Assembly (NCBI RefSeq): GCF_016624945.1
Contig: NZ_JACVUI010000004.1
Location: forward strand, 124,001 to 188,000
Length of the DNA stretch: 64,000 nt
From: Acinetobacter sp. S54
Lineage (GTDB): Bacteria > Pseudomonadota > Gammaproteobacteria > Pseudomonadales > Moraxellaceae
Direction of reading: 5' to 3'
This document shows, one piece after another, positions 36,394 through 46,423 of the stretch (the first letter of the stretch is position 1; every line of letters starts with the position of its first letter). The notes below the pieces were generated by a model. It saw only the letters and a program-made list of their open reading frames with translations. It made no database searches and was not told the origin of the DNA. The position numbers and the translations under genes were made by a program.

Positions 36394-37221
36394 ATGAAAT
36401 TATTGGGTCGTAAAAATAAAAAGCCAAGTCAACAGGCTTATGCGGTTGTAACAGGTGCAGGCAGCGGAATCGGTCGTAGTTTTGCACTAGAACTTGCTCG
36501 TCGTGGTGGTACTGTAGTGTGTTCGGATATCAATCTGGATGCAGCTAAAGAAACTGTTAATCTGATCGAACAACTCGGTGCTACTGCATTTTCAGTGCAA
36601 TGCGATGTGGGCAAGGCGGAACAGGTCGTGAAACTGGCTGAACAGGCCGAAAAGTTAATGCAAAACCCAGTGACGCTGGTAATCAATAATGCGGGCATCG
36701 GTTTAGGTGGTAAGTTTGATGAAATGACGATAGAAGATTGGCAATGGTGTATGGATGTCAATTTATGGGGAGTCATTCATGGTTGTCGCACCTTTGTACC
36801 GAAGTTTAAACAATTGGGTCATGGCGCCATTATTAATGTTGCATCCGCAGCATCTTATACCGCTGCACCAGAAATGACGGTGTATAACGTCAGCAAGGCA
36901 GGGGTTCGGGCATTATCAGAAACACTATCTGCCGAACTTAAAAAGTTTGACATTAAAGTCAATGTTTTATGTCCGACGTTGGTGCCCACCAACATTATTA
37001 AAAATGGCAAAGTACCTCACAAAGGAATTCTGGATTATGCACTGACGAATCTGGCGTTTACTACTAGTGATAAAGTGGCAAAGCTGACGCTCGATCGATT
37101 GGATCGAAACAAGCTTTACACCATTCCCCAGATTGATGCCAAACTTTTCTGGTTGATGAAACGTGCAGCACCAAATCTATATGCAAAATTTTTAGGGACT
37201 TCGTACAGATTAATGAAATAA
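36394..37221 (+). CDS. Short-chain dehydrogenase/reductase
   Basis: A 275-residue SDR. The cofactor motif is TGAGSGIGRSFALELA, with NNAGIGLGG. The catalytic serine and Tyr-Lys pair are in VASAASY and YNVSKAGVRALSETL. The C-terminal extension (LFWLMKRAAPNLYAKF) resembles SDRs acting on long-chain or membrane-bound substrates. It probably interconverts an alcohol and a ketone or aldehyde linked to the neighbouring monooxygenase. The gene lies 47 bp after the metal hydrolase. Confidence 0.85.
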   Translation: MKLLGRKNKKPSQQAYAVVTGAGSGIGRSFALELARRGGTVVCSDINLDAAKETVNLIEQLGATAFSVQCDVGKAEQVVKLAEQAEKLMQNPVTLVINNAGIGLGGKFDEMTIEDWQWCMDVNLWGVIHGCRTFVPKFKQLGHGAIINVASAASYTAAPEMTVYNVSKAGVRALSETLSAELKKFDIKVNVLCPTLVPTNIIKNGKVPHKGILDYALTNLAFTTSDKVAKLTLDRLDRNKLYTIPQIDAKLFWLMKRAAPNLYAKFLGTSYRLMK

Positions 37222-37362
37222 GCCTGAGAAAATTTAAAGTCGTTTGCCAAATGAGATACCTGTAAACGTGGTTCATAAACTACGATGTATCAACCACATG
37301 AATGACCTTGAATAAAAGTAGGCAAATTAACAAGTACAGATAGAAATAGATAGGATATTCTG

Positions 37363-38898
37363 ATGACAGCTCAAGCAAAAAAATTAAACTCAGCTGAAAG
37401 CAAAGCCTTACCGCAACACATTTACGATGCTTTTATTGTGGGTGCAGGTATTTCAGGAATTGCAGCTGCGATTCGACTTGATCAGGTGGGTTATACCAAT
37501 TACAAAATCATTGAAAAAGCCGGGCGCGTAGGTGGCACATGGCGTGAAAATACATATCCGGGTTGTGGCTGCGATGTCCCTTCAGCGCTGTATTCTTATT
37601 CTTTTGCTCCAAGTGCTAAGTGGAGTCATTTATTTGCGCGTCAACCTGAAATTTTAAACTACCTAGAAGATGTCAGTCACAAATTTAATGTTCATGAAAA
37701 AATTGAATTTGAGACAGAACTGGAAAAAGCAGCGTGGGATAACGAACGTAATGTATGGATACTTGATACCAATAAAGGTCAGTATCTTTCTCGTAGCGTA
37801 GTTTTTGCAACGGGTCCAATTACCGAAGCACAAATCCCTAAACTGGATGGAATTGAAACATTTAAAGGTGAAATGTTTCATTCCGCCAAATGGAATCACG
37901 CTTATGATTTAACGGGTAAACGTATTGCCGTGATTGGTACGGGCGCCTCTGCCATTCAGTTTGTGCCACAAATTCAACCCTTGGCCAAAGAACTGTTTGT
38001 TTTCCAGCGTACGGCACCTTGGGTTGTGCCAAAACCAGATATGGAACTTGGTGAGTTTGGTAAGTCTGTCATTGAAAAATTTCCTGTGATTCAGTCGACG
38101 TGGCGTAAAACCGTCGCACAATCACTGAATGCGATTAACTTTGGTTTGCGTAACCCTGCTGTACTAAAGCCTGTAGGGGAATTGTTTAAACAGGTATTAA
38201 AATCTCAGGTCAACGATCCAGAATTACTTAAAGCGGTGACGCCTGATTTTACTATTGGCTGTAAACGTTTATTGTTTGCTAACAATTATTATCCTGCCTT
38301 ACAAGCTGAAAATACCCATTTGATTCCTCATGGTTTGGTCAAAGTCGAAGGCAATACCGTCATTTCTGCCAATGGTGAACGTCATGAAGTTGATGTCATT
38401 ATTTGGGGAACTGGCTTTGAAGTGTCCCATCCACCGATTGGTCGTCGTGTTTATAATGATAAAGGCGAATGTTTAAATGACCTGTGGAAACATAGTTCTC
38501 CAGAAGCTTATTTAGGGACAAATATTGAAAATGTGCCCAATGCTTTCTTGGTACTAGGGCCAAATGTATTGGTTTATGATTCGTTTATTGGTTTAGCGGA
38601 AGCACAACTTGACTACATTATTGATGGTTTACAAAAAATCAAAAAACACAATATTGCCAAACTAACCATTAAACCGCAGGTGATACATGCACATAACGAA
38701 TTGGTACAGAAGCATTTAAAAACGACTGTATTTAACGCGGGTGGTTGTAAGAGCTATTATCTGGATGCTAACGGACGCAATTTTGCAGCATGGCCTTGGT
38801 CACTGAAAAAATTAAAACAGCGTTTGAAAACATTGAACTTGCGAGATTATGACGTTAGTTATCAAACTACAGTGAGTGAAAGTAAAGTAGACGCTTAA
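37363..38898 (+). CDS. Flavin monooxygenase, Baeyer-Villiger type
   Basis: A 511-residue FAD/NADPH enzyme. The FAD motif is VGAGISGIAAAIRL and the NADPH motif is VIGTGASAIQFVPQI. Between them is the Baeyer-Villiger fingerprint FxGxxxHxxxW (FKGEMFHSAKWNH). GGTWRENTYPGCGCDVPS is also typical. It would insert one oxygen next to a carbonyl, or oxygenate a heteroatom. The natural substrate is unknown. The neighbouring SDR could supply a ketone. Confidence 0.88.
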   Translation: MTAQAKKLNSAESKALPQHIYDAFIVGAGISGIAAAIRLDQVGYTNYKIIEKAGRVGGTWRENTYPGCGCDVPSALYSYSFAPSAKWSHLFARQPEILNYLEDVSHKFNVHEKIEFETELEKAAWDNERNVWILDTNKGQYLSRSVVFATGPITEAQIPKLDGIETFKGEMFHSAKWNHAYDLTGKRIAVIGTGASAIQFVPQIQPLAKELFVFQRTAPWVVPKPDMELGEFGKSVIEKFPVIQSTWRKTVAQSLNAINFGLRNPAVLKPVGELFKQVLKSQVNDPELLKAVTPDFTIGCKRLLFANNYYPALQAENTHLIPHGLVKVEGNTVISANGERHEVDVIIWGTGFEVSHPPIGRRVYNDKGECLNDLWKHSSPEAYLGTNIENVPNAFLVLGPNVLVYDSFIGLAEAQLDYIIDGLQKIKKHNIAKLTIKPQVIHAHNELVQKHLKTTVFNAGGCKSYYLDANGRNFAAWPWSLKKLKQRLKTLNLRDYDVSYQTTVSESKVDA

Positions 38899-39005
38899 TT
38901 TTCTGGTTTATATTCAACACATATAGCAGTCTATTGTTTTTCAATTGACTGCTTTTATTTTGATGCCCGTTTTTATTTGATTTTCAGTTTTCAAAGGAAT
39001 ATGAC

Positions 39006-39890
39006 ATGAAACAAGGACAGTCCAGCCGTACTGCCGAAGCCGCTGCGGCATTACGTGCTAATCATTATTTATTCTCTCCTGATCCAATTTTTGCTGATGC
39101 TTACGCTTTTGAGATGACCAGCAAAGGCTGGAAAGCTTTATTAAAGTTACCTTTGATGAATAGGCTATTTAACTCACCACCACTTAATCGAACGTTGGGG
39201 CTATTGACTGCTCAGGTGGTAGGACGTTCCCGTTATGCCGAAGATCAATTACAACAAGCGATTGAAAAAGGAATCGATCAATATGTGTTGGTTGGAGCAG
39301 GGCTAGACTCATTTGCTTTGCGTCAGGCGGCGCGTTATCCGGATTTAAAAATTTTTGAGGTCGATCATCCCGATACTCAGCGTTTAAAAATACAAAAATT
39401 AAAACAGCTTGGTGATATTCCTGCAAATGTCGAATTTGTAGCCATTGATTTTGAAAAAGAGTTTTTGGCACACGCTTTATTAAGAAGTGGTTACAGCCAA
39501 GACCATCCTGCTTTTTATTCATGGCTGGGTACAACACATTATTTACAACCGGAAACTACCTTACAAACTTTAGAAAGTATTGCTGGTTTTGCAGTGCCTC
39601 AAAGTGAAATTGTGCTGGATTATTCGATTGATTTTAAGCAACTACAAGGTATTGAAAAAATTGGTACTCAAGCTGTTGCTCAATTCACAAAAATCTTGAG
39701 AGAGCCTTTGAAGGGGCAATTTAATTCATCAGAATTACATCGTTTTGTTGATCAAATGGGCTTTCAGGTACTTGAGGATTTATCAGGTGATGAACTATCG
39801 CAACGTTATTTTTATGCCCGTCCAGACCATATCAAACATACAACGGCAACCCATATGTTGCATCTGATACTTGTATCAGGAAGGGAGTAA
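39006..39890 (+). CDS. SAM-dependent methyltransferase (LCMT-like, PF04072)
   Basis: A 294-residue class I methyltransferase. SAM-binding motif I is VLVGAGLDSFALRQA, followed by the acidic IFEVDHPDTQ. This is the leucine carboxyl methyltransferase-like family, common in bacteria with unknown substrates, perhaps carboxyl groups. It is the last gene of the TetR-flanked run, 107 bp after the monooxygenase. Confidence 0.85.
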   Translation: MKQGQSSRTAEAAAALRANHYLFSPDPIFADAYAFEMTSKGWKALLKLPLMNRLFNSPPLNRTLGLLTAQVVGRSRYAEDQLQQAIEKGIDQYVLVGAGLDSFALRQAARYPDLKIFEVDHPDTQRLKIQKLKQLGDIPANVEFVAIDFEKEFLAHALLRSGYSQDHPAFYSWLGTTHYLQPETTLQTLESIAGFAVPQSEIVLDYSIDFKQLQGIEKIGTQAVAQFTKILREPLKGQFNSSELHRFVDQMGFQVLEDLSGDELSQRYFYARPDHIKHTTATHMLHLILVSGRE

Positions 39891-39989
39891 ACACAGATTG
39901 ATTTAAAAAATGCAATTTATAAAGATGTGACGTAGTCACTTGCCGAGTGACGCGTTATGATGAATACCAGTGAGTTACTGGGACAGCGC

Positions 39990-41051
39990 ATGAATATTAT
40001 TGCAGATGAAAATCTGGCATTTACTGATTATTTTTTTTCTGAATTTGGCAAAGTTGAACATCGGGGTGGCCGTCATTTACAGCACAAAGATGTCAAAGAT
40101 GCAGATGCCTTAATTATTCGATCTGTAACTCAAGTAAATCATGCCTTGATTGACCAGACTCCATTAAAGTTTGTGGGGAGTGCGACCATTGGAACAGACC
40201 ATATGGATATTACTGCACTAGAGCAACAGGGTATTACATGGACCAATGCACCAGGATGTAATGCACAGGCTGTAGCAGAATATGTCATTACCGCTTTATT
40301 ACATTTAAAACCTGAATTATTACACCAACAAATTACACTGGGTATCGTTGGTCTAGGGAATGTTGGACGTCGTCTGGCAACGATGGCGAAATTATTAGAC
40401 TGGCGTGTAATAGGTTATGACCCTTATGTGCAGCTTGATTATATTGAAAATGTCTCATTTGAAAAATTATTGCAAGATAGCCATGCTATTTCAATCCATA
40501 TTCCTTTGACAAAAGCAGGCGATTATCCAACTTATCATTTATTTAATGAACAGAGTCTGCGAGCAATGCCACGAGATACGATTTTGATCAACAGTGCACG
40601 TGGGCCTGTGGTGGAAGAACTTGCTTTGATGAATGACATTCAGAAAACAAAACGTCAAGTGGCGCTAGATGTATTTGAACATGAGCCATTAATTTCAGCA
40701 CAATTGCTGGATTTAGTTGGTTTGGTTACACCGCATATTGCAGGTTACAGTTTGGAAGGTAAAGCACGAGGCACTCAAATGGTGTATCAGGCCTTTTGTC
40801 AGCATTTTGGTTTTAAAGCCGAGAAGCAGTTTGAATCACAACTTCCTCTTTGTGAACCATATTTTAAAGATTTATCATTGAAACAGGTCCTACAACGCTA
40901 TCTTTCAGACATTTATGATATTCAGCGTGATGATCAAAATTTACGAGCCTGTGTCAAAGAGGGAAAAGTTGATCAACAGGCCTTTGATCGATTAAGAAAA
41001 GAATATCCACTGCGTCGTGAATGGGCAGCGCATGGAGGGCCTTTGGCATGA
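39990..41051 (+). CDS. pdxB: Erythronate-4-phosphate dehydrogenase
   Basis: A 353-residue D-2-hydroxyacid dehydrogenase. The protein opens MNIIADENLAFTDYFF as in PdxB. The Rossmann motif is IVGLGNVGRRLA, with catalytic-region segments INSARGPVVEE and PHIAGYSLEGKARG and a PdxB C-terminal domain. It oxidises 4-phosphoerythronate in vitamin B6 synthesis. I chose ATG at 39990 because it has GGGACA upstream and fits relatives; ATG at 39957 adds 11 residues. It overlaps epmA by 4 bases (ATGA). Confidence 0.92.
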   Translation: MNIIADENLAFTDYFFSEFGKVEHRGGRHLQHKDVKDADALIIRSVTQVNHALIDQTPLKFVGSATIGTDHMDITALEQQGITWTNAPGCNAQAVAEYVITALLHLKPELLHQQITLGIVGLGNVGRRLATMAKLLDWRVIGYDPYVQLDYIENVSFEKLLQDSHAISIHIPLTKAGDYPTYHLFNEQSLRAMPRDTILINSARGPVVEELALMNDIQKTKRQVALDVFEHEPLISAQLLDLVGLVTPHIAGYSLEGKARGTQMVYQAFCQHFGFKAEKQFESQLPLCEPYFKDLSLKQVLQRYLSDIYDIQRDDQNLRACVKEGKVDQQAFDRLRKEYPLRREWAAHGGPLA

Positions 41052-42037
41052 GTCAACTCTCAGGTTTAAATTGTTATCAGCCAACTTGCTCCATGGACGC
41101 ACTCAAAGCGCGCGCCAGACTGTATCAAACGATTCGTGATTTTTTCGCTAAACGTGATGTAATGGAGGTTGAAACCCCGATTATTTCTCAGGCTGGGGTG
41201 ACTGATGTACATCTAGCTTCCGTACGTGCATTACGTTGTATTGAAGGAAAAGAGCGTCTTCAATACTTACAAACTTCGCCAGAGTTTGCCATGAAGCGTC
41301 TGCTGGCGAGTGGAAGCGGATCTATTTATCAGATCTGTAAAGTATTTCGTGATGATGAACACGGGCGTAAACATAATAGCGAATTTACCATGCTGGAATG
41401 GTATCGTCCTGAGTTTGATTTAAAAGACTTAATGCATGAAACTGCGGATTTATTACAAAGTTGCTTAAGACACCGTTTTGATGATATTCGCCCCATGATT
41501 CTAAGTTATAAACATGCATTTCAGGATCGTCTGGAGATTAATCCTTTACAAGCAAGTTTACAGCAACTAAAAAACACCGCTCAACGTGTTGGCTTAACTC
41601 TGGACTTAGGTGATGATCGTTTGGCTTACATGGATTTACTCTTTTCACATTTTGTCGAGCCAAGTCTAGGGTTTGACACGCCAGTATTTTTAACTGATTT
41701 TCCGCCTGAAATGGCGTCTTTAGCCAAAGTACGAATAGATGAGGATGGAGAGCAAGTTGCTGCACGTTTTGAGCTTTATATCGAAGGTCTGGAATTAGCC
41801 AATGCCTATGATGAGTTATTGGATGCGCAAACGTTAAGACAGCGTTTTGACGCAGATAATCTTGAACGTAAGCATCAAGGTTTACCCCAAATGCCGCTGG
41901 ATGAATATTTATTGGCGGCCTTACCGAATATGCCCGCTTGTTCGGGTATTGCTCTTGGGATTGACCGTTTATTGATGATCGCGACACGTCAAATGCGGAT
42001 TGATCAGGTGATCGCTTTTCCTGCGACAATTGCGTAA
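41048..42037 (+). CDS. epmA: EF-P lysine ligase (EpmA / GenX)
   Basis: A 329-residue class II lysyl-tRNA-synthetase paralogue lacking the N-terminal anticodon-binding domain. Motif 2 is FRDDEHGRKHNSEFTMLEW, and motif 3 is GIALGIDRLLMI. It attaches beta-lysine to elongation factor P, easing translation of proline runs. The ATG at 41048 overlaps the pdxB stop, so the two are translationally coupled. EpmB and EF-P are not in the window. Confidence 0.92.
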   Translation: MSQLSGLNCYQPTCSMDALKARARLYQTIRDFFAKRDVMEVETPIISQAGVTDVHLASVRALRCIEGKERLQYLQTSPEFAMKRLLASGSGSIYQICKVFRDDEHGRKHNSEFTMLEWYRPEFDLKDLMHETADLLQSCLRHRFDDIRPMILSYKHAFQDRLEINPLQASLQQLKNTAQRVGLTLDLGDDRLAYMDLLFSHFVEPSLGFDTPVFLTDFPPEMASLAKVRIDEDGEQVAARFELYIEGLELANAYDELLDAQTLRQRFDADNLERKHQGLPQMPLDEYLLAALPNMPACSGIALGIDRLLMIATRQMRIDQVIAFPATIA

Positions 42038-42066
42038 TATTTCATCTCATCCTCAAAAACCGACCA

Positions 42067-42098
42067 AAAAATAAGCCGCATCATGGCGGCTTATTTTT
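42067..42098. terminator. Bidirectional terminator between epmA and the Tim44-like gene
   Basis: A 13-bp perfect stem (AAAAATAAGCCGC / GCGGCTTATTTTT) with a 6-base loop between two convergent genes. T residues end the stem on either strand. Confidence 0.88.
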
Positions 42099-42108
42099 AA
42101 ATATAGAG

Positions 42109-43113
42109 TTAGTCTTGTTGAATTCCGCCCACTAACCAGTCTTGCTGTGAACCCGCAGGTTTAACAAAATGCCAGATTTCAGAGAATGGCTGTGGCTGGC
42201 TATTTAAGTCTTCACTAACCGTACCTGTAAAGCGTACGCTGACCACATACTGACCATTTTCAGTGTTACTATCAATAACCATCGCATTCAGGTTGCTGAA
42301 TTCAGCCACATCTTGATCTTGATTCGCCATGATATCGTTATACATGGAAGTATAAAGATCTGGAGTTAAATAACGGCGAATCTCTTCAATATTGCTCGCA
42401 GAGTTTACCGATTGAATATGATTAAAACGCTGGCGCGCGATACGCAAGAATGTTGCAGGTTCAGTACCATCAGGAAGCTGATTGCCACTGTTGGTATAAG
42501 CACTACCAAATGGTGCAGAAGTTGGCGCTGCATTTGAACTGCCACCTACACTTTGTCCGAAGATATTCGTGTTATCACCCGTTGAAGAACGAGTGGTTGT
42601 GGTATTTTGTCCAAATGGAGTTGAGCCTCCAGCATTGTTTGGCGCAAATGGATTATTCGCAGCAACTTTTTGTTTATTGCTGAAACGACGGAAAATAAAG
42701 AAAGCAATCGCTGCAATCAAGACAATCCAGATCCAGCCAGGAATGCCACTCTTTTTCTCTTCTTGAGCCTGTGCCTGAGCTGCTGCATCCTGTTGTGTTG
42801 CCTGCTGTTCAGGTGAAGTTGAATGACGGTCATCCGCCAGCGCATTGGCAGCAACGGCACCCACAGCAGCACCTGCAACACCCGCAGCAACCATTGAACC
42901 AACACCAGGACCAGAACGCTGAGGTGTACCAGCAGGTGCTGTTTGCGGTGCAGGAGTCACTTGGCGAGGCTGTTGATAAGACTGGCTTGGGGCTGCTGAA
43001 CGTGACATACCATGGCTTTTGCCACCACCTGCACGTTTTGCTTCAGCAAGAGGAGCAACCACCAAAGCAGCCATCAAAATACCTGCTAATAAACCACGCT
43101 GTCGTACTTCCAT
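42109..43113 (-). CDS. Tim44-like domain membrane protein
   Basis: A 334-residue protein. A signal or anchor peptide at the N-terminus is followed by a Gly/Ser/Gln-rich low-complexity region and a glycine-zipper-like VAAGVAGAAVGAVAANALA. A membrane span follows (WIWIVLIAAIAFFIFRRF, about residues 127-145), then a flexible Asn/Gly/Ser linker. The C-terminal Tim44/MRPL45-like domain begins near EPATFLRIARQRFNHIQ. Bacterial members resemble the mitochondrial import factor domain but have no settled role. The domain ends with WHFVKPAGSQQDWLVGGIQ, typical of the fold. Confidence 0.85.
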   Translation of the reverse strand: MEVRQRGLLAGILMAALVVAPLAEAKRAGGGKSHGMSRSAAPSQSYQQPRQVTPAPQTAPAGTPQRSGPGVGSMVAAGVAGAAVGAVAANALADDRHSTSPEQQATQQDAAAQAQAQEEKKSGIPGWIWIVLIAAIAFFIFRRFSNKQKVAANNPFAPNNAGGSTPFGQNTTTTRSSTGDNTNIFGQSVGGSSNAAPTSAPFGSAYTNSGNQLPDGTEPATFLRIARQRFNHIQSVNSASNIEEIRRYLTPDLYTSMYNDIMANQDQDVAEFSNLNAMVIDSNTENGQYVVSVRFTGTVSEDLNSQPQPFSEIWHFVKPAGSQQDWLVGGIQQD

Positions 43114-43218
43114 CGAAAATTCCTATATAAAATCAATTTACAAATGTATTTATGCAGTCTTTTTTCATGAATTTCAATAATAAAAATATATTTTTTATGT
43201 CAAATCATATCGGTTGCT

Positions 43219-44607
43219 TTAGTTTAACTCTTCACTTAATTGTAGAGCTTCACTCAGTGCCTCATGTAAACGCGCCACTGCAATGACCTGTACGCCATCG
43301 ATACTTTTTTGTGGTGCATTCCCTCTGGGTAAAATTACATATTTAAAGCCATGTTTTGCTGCTTCTTTGAGACGTTCCTGACCATTTGGAACAGGACGGA
43401 TTTCACCAGATAGTCCTACTTCGCCAAATACCGCAAGCTGTTGCGGTAAAGCTTTTCCGCGTAAACTAGACGCACAGGCCAGTAGCACCGCTAAATCAGA
43501 ACCTGTTTCGGTAATTTTTAGTCCACCTACTACATTCACGTAAACATCCTGACCAGAGGTTTGTACACCTCCATGACGATGCATGACCGCAAGTAGCATA
43601 TTTAAGCGGTTTTGTTCAAGTCCAAGAGCAACCCGCCGTGGTTGACCATGTGCATCATCCACCAATGCCTGTACTTCAACCAAAAGTGGGCGAGTACCTT
43701 CACGACTAATCATCACGATAGAACCAGGAATTGCTTCATCATAACGACTTAAAAAAATGGCAGAAGGATTAGCTACTTCACGTAGCCCTTTGTCAGTCAT
43801 ACCAAAAACACCCAGTTCATTCACTGCGCCAAAACGGTTTTTTACTGCGCGAATCATACGGTAGCGTGAATCTGATTGCCCTTCAAAATACAAAACGCAA
43901 TCTACCATATGTTCAAGTACACGCGGGCCAGCCAAAGCGCCTTCTTTTGTAACGTGACCCACGATAAATAAGGCAGTTCCACTATGTTTGGCAAAGCGAG
44001 TCAGTAAGGCAGCTGATTCACGAATTTGTGAAACCCCACCCGGAGCAGATTGCAGGGTTTCCGTATATAGGGTTTGAATTGAATCTAAAATAGCAACAGC
44101 AGGCCGCTCCTGTGCCAAAATCTCACAGATCCGTTCTACACAGGTTTCAGCCATGACTTTGAGTTTATTAGCTGGTAAATCTAATCGCTGGGCACGGAGT
44201 GCCACCTGAGATAATGATTCTTCACCTGTAACATATAATGCGGAGCTATTACTGCTTGCCATATAAGTTGCGGTTTGCAGCAAAATGGTAGATTTACCAA
44301 TACCGGGATCACCTCCAATCAGCACCACTGAACCAGTGACCAGCCCGCCACCAAGTACTCGATCAAACTCGCCAATGCCAGTAGCAACACGTGTCTCATG
44401 CGAAACAGAGATTTGATTTAATGTCGTGACTGTGGAGGTTTGGCCTGCATAACCGCCCAGTTTAGGTTTGCCGCGATGTGAGGAAGTAGGTTCAAGACGG
44501 ACTTCGAGCAAACTATTCCATTCACCGCATTCTGAGCATTGACCTGCCCACTTGGGGTGATCTGTACCACATTGTTCACAGCGATAAACAGTTTTAACTT
44601 TGCTCAT
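43219..44607 (-). CDS. radA: DNA repair protein RadA
   Basis: A 462-residue RecA-related protein. An N-terminal zinc finger (CEQCG and CSECG) is followed by the ATPase Walker A GGDPGIGKST. The RadA-specific KNRFG motif is in VKNRFGAVNELGVFGM. The C-terminal Lon-protease-like domain includes VNVVGGLKITETGSDLAVL. RadA drives branch migration during recombinational repair. Length and motifs are normal. It diverges from the cycA-like permease. Confidence 0.96.
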   Translation of the reverse strand: MSKVKTVYRCEQCGTDHPKWAGQCSECGEWNSLLEVRLEPTSSHRGKPKLGGYAGQTSTVTTLNQISVSHETRVATGIGEFDRVLGGGLVTGSVVLIGGDPGIGKSTILLQTATYMASSNSSALYVTGEESLSQVALRAQRLDLPANKLKVMAETCVERICEILAQERPAVAILDSIQTLYTETLQSAPGGVSQIRESAALLTRFAKHSGTALFIVGHVTKEGALAGPRVLEHMVDCVLYFEGQSDSRYRMIRAVKNRFGAVNELGVFGMTDKGLREVANPSAIFLSRYDEAIPGSIVMISREGTRPLLVEVQALVDDAHGQPRRVALGLEQNRLNMLLAVMHRHGGVQTSGQDVYVNVVGGLKITETGSDLAVLLACASSLRGKALPQQLAVFGEVGLSGEIRPVPNGQERLKEAAKHGFKYVILPRGNAPQKSIDGVQVIAVARLHEALSEALQLSEELN

Positions 44608-44886
44608 ATTCAGTGCATCTTGGAATTAATGAATCAGGGAAATGTAACAATTGAGAACTTTAAACACAAATTTTGTAGGAAAATATCGCCAAAAAATAGT
44701 TTGGCACGTAAACTGCAATCTCAGGAAGAAGTTCAATTACAGCTTAAAAATGGAGTAAGTATGTCTAAAAAAGCATCTTATAGGCGTTTTTATCAAGAAA
44801 AATGAAGCAATAAGTTAAAAAACTTTTTTGTTTTAAATAGTTTTAGGCTTATTTTAAAAAACAAAATTTGAGAGTTTAAAAAAACA

Positions 44887-46299
44887 ATGTCAAATGAAAA
44901 TTTTGGTTCACATTCTGGAGAAGGTGAACTCTCACGTAGTTTATCCAATCGTCATTTACAATTGATTGCAATTGGCGGTGCGATTGGTACAGGGTTGTTC
45001 ATGGGGTCGGGCAAAACGATTAGTTTGGCTGGACCCTCTATTTTATTTATTTATATGATCATTGGATTAATGGTTTTTTTCGTCATGCGTGCGCTTGGTG
45101 AATTGCTTTTGTCCAATCTTCAATATAAATCATTTATTGATTTTTCAACTGACTTAATTGGCCCTTGGGCAGGTTATTTCGTGGGCTGGACATACTGGTT
45201 GTGCTGGATCACGATCGGTATTGCAGATTTGTCTGCCATTATTTATTACTTACAGTTCTTTAATAATGGGCAGCCCTTTAGCCCTACTGAAGGGGCAATG
45301 ATCAGTGTTGCGGCCATTGTATTCATCATGGGGCTAAACCTCATGACGGTAAAACTCTTTGGTGAGCTTGAGTTCTGGTTTGCTATGATTAAAATTACTG
45401 CGATTGTGGTATTGATCGCAGTGGGTTTGTGGATGGTTTTTACAGGATTTACTTCAACAGCAGGTGATATCGCTTCATTTAGTCATTTATGGGCCAATGG
45501 TGGTTTCTTCCCGACGGGAGCAGAAGGTTTTCTGGCGGGTTTCCAGATTGCAATTTTTGCCTTTGTTGGTGTGGAATTGGTTGGTACTACGGCGGCTGAA
45601 ACCAAAGATCCCGCGCGTAACCTCCCTAAAGCAGTCAATTCGATTCCAATTCGTATCATTATTTTTTATGTATTGGCGTTATTAGTGGTCATGTCTGTGA
45701 CGCCGTGGAATCATATTAATCCAAATGTCAGTCCCTTTGTAAACCTATTTAGTCAGGCGGGTATTGCGGCTGCGGCAATTATCATGAATCTAGTGGTATT
45801 GTCTTCAGTGATGTCATCTATGAACAGCGGTGTCTTCTCGACGAGCCGTATGATGTTTGGCTTATCACGTGAACATCAAGCCCCTAAAGCTTTTGGATCG
45901 TTAAATAAAGGTCAGGTTCCTGCCAATGCCCTTTATTTTTCGACAGTGTGTTTGTTGCTAGGCGCTGCTTTACAATATTTTGTGCCGAATACAGTTGAAG
46001 CATTTACACTCGCAACAACTTTATCCACCATTTTATTTATCTGTGTTTGGCTGATGATTATCTGGAGCTATATGCGTTACTACAAAACGCGTCCAGAGTT
46101 ACATGCGGCATCGACATTTAAATTGCCAGGTGGGTTGACTACCTGTTGGGTCGTGATTATTTTCTTTGTAAGCATGATTTATGTCTTGTCACTCGAACCT
46201 GATACCATGAAAGCCTTGATGGTCAGTCCAATCTGGTTTGTAATTTTAATTATCGGGTATTTTGGTTTTTATAAACCCCGATTAAAAGCCCATAACTAA
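44887..46299 (+). CDS. cycA: Amino-acid permease, D-serine/D-alanine/glycine type (CycA-like)
   Basis: A 470-residue APC-superfamily permease with 12 predicted spans. The first helix carries IAIGGAIGTGLFMGSGKTI, and helix 6 has FAFVGVELVGTTAAETKDP, both amino-acid-transport signatures. The closest resemblance is CycA among the AAT family; related paralogues such as AnsP or AroP are possible. It starts at ATG 44887 in an AT-rich leader and ends at a strong terminator, so it is a single-gene unit. Confidence 0.85.
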   Translation: MSNENFGSHSGEGELSRSLSNRHLQLIAIGGAIGTGLFMGSGKTISLAGPSILFIYMIIGLMVFFVMRALGELLLSNLQYKSFIDFSTDLIGPWAGYFVGWTYWLCWITIGIADLSAIIYYLQFFNNGQPFSPTEGAMISVAAIVFIMGLNLMTVKLFGELEFWFAMIKITAIVVLIAVGLWMVFTGFTSTAGDIASFSHLWANGGFFPTGAEGFLAGFQIAIFAFVGVELVGTTAAETKDPARNLPKAVNSIPIRIIIFYVLALLVVMSVTPWNHINPNVSPFVNLFSQAGIAAAAIIMNLVVLSSVMSSMNSGVFSTSRMMFGLSREHQAPKAFGSLNKGQVPANALYFSTVCLLLGAALQYFVPNTVEAFTLATTLSTILFICVWLMIIWSYMRYYKTRPELHAASTFKLPGGLTTCWVVIIFFVSMIYVLSLEPDTMKALMVSPIWFVILIIGYFGFYKPRLKAHN

Positions 46300-46302
46300 T
46301 TG

Positions 46303-46335
46303 AAAAAAACGCCAGTCACAGACTGGCGTTTTTTT
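46303..46335 (+). terminator. Strong intrinsic terminator after the amino-acid permease
   Basis: A 15-bp perfect stem: GCCAGTC / GACTGGC with A/T extensions, a 3-base loop, ending in seven T residues. Confidence 0.95.
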
Positions 46336-46423
46336 ACTTCAAAATTAAAGCGCTAAACTTTTTTGCTTTGGTCATGACGATGATCACGGTATACTTGATC
46401 GAATTATTTAAATAGGTGGTCAG

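Noticed and set aside
44629..44805. 58-codon frame between radA and cycA
   Set aside because: No ribosome site at its start and no family resemblance. Only the last 14 codons have a plausible start, kept as a weak finding.
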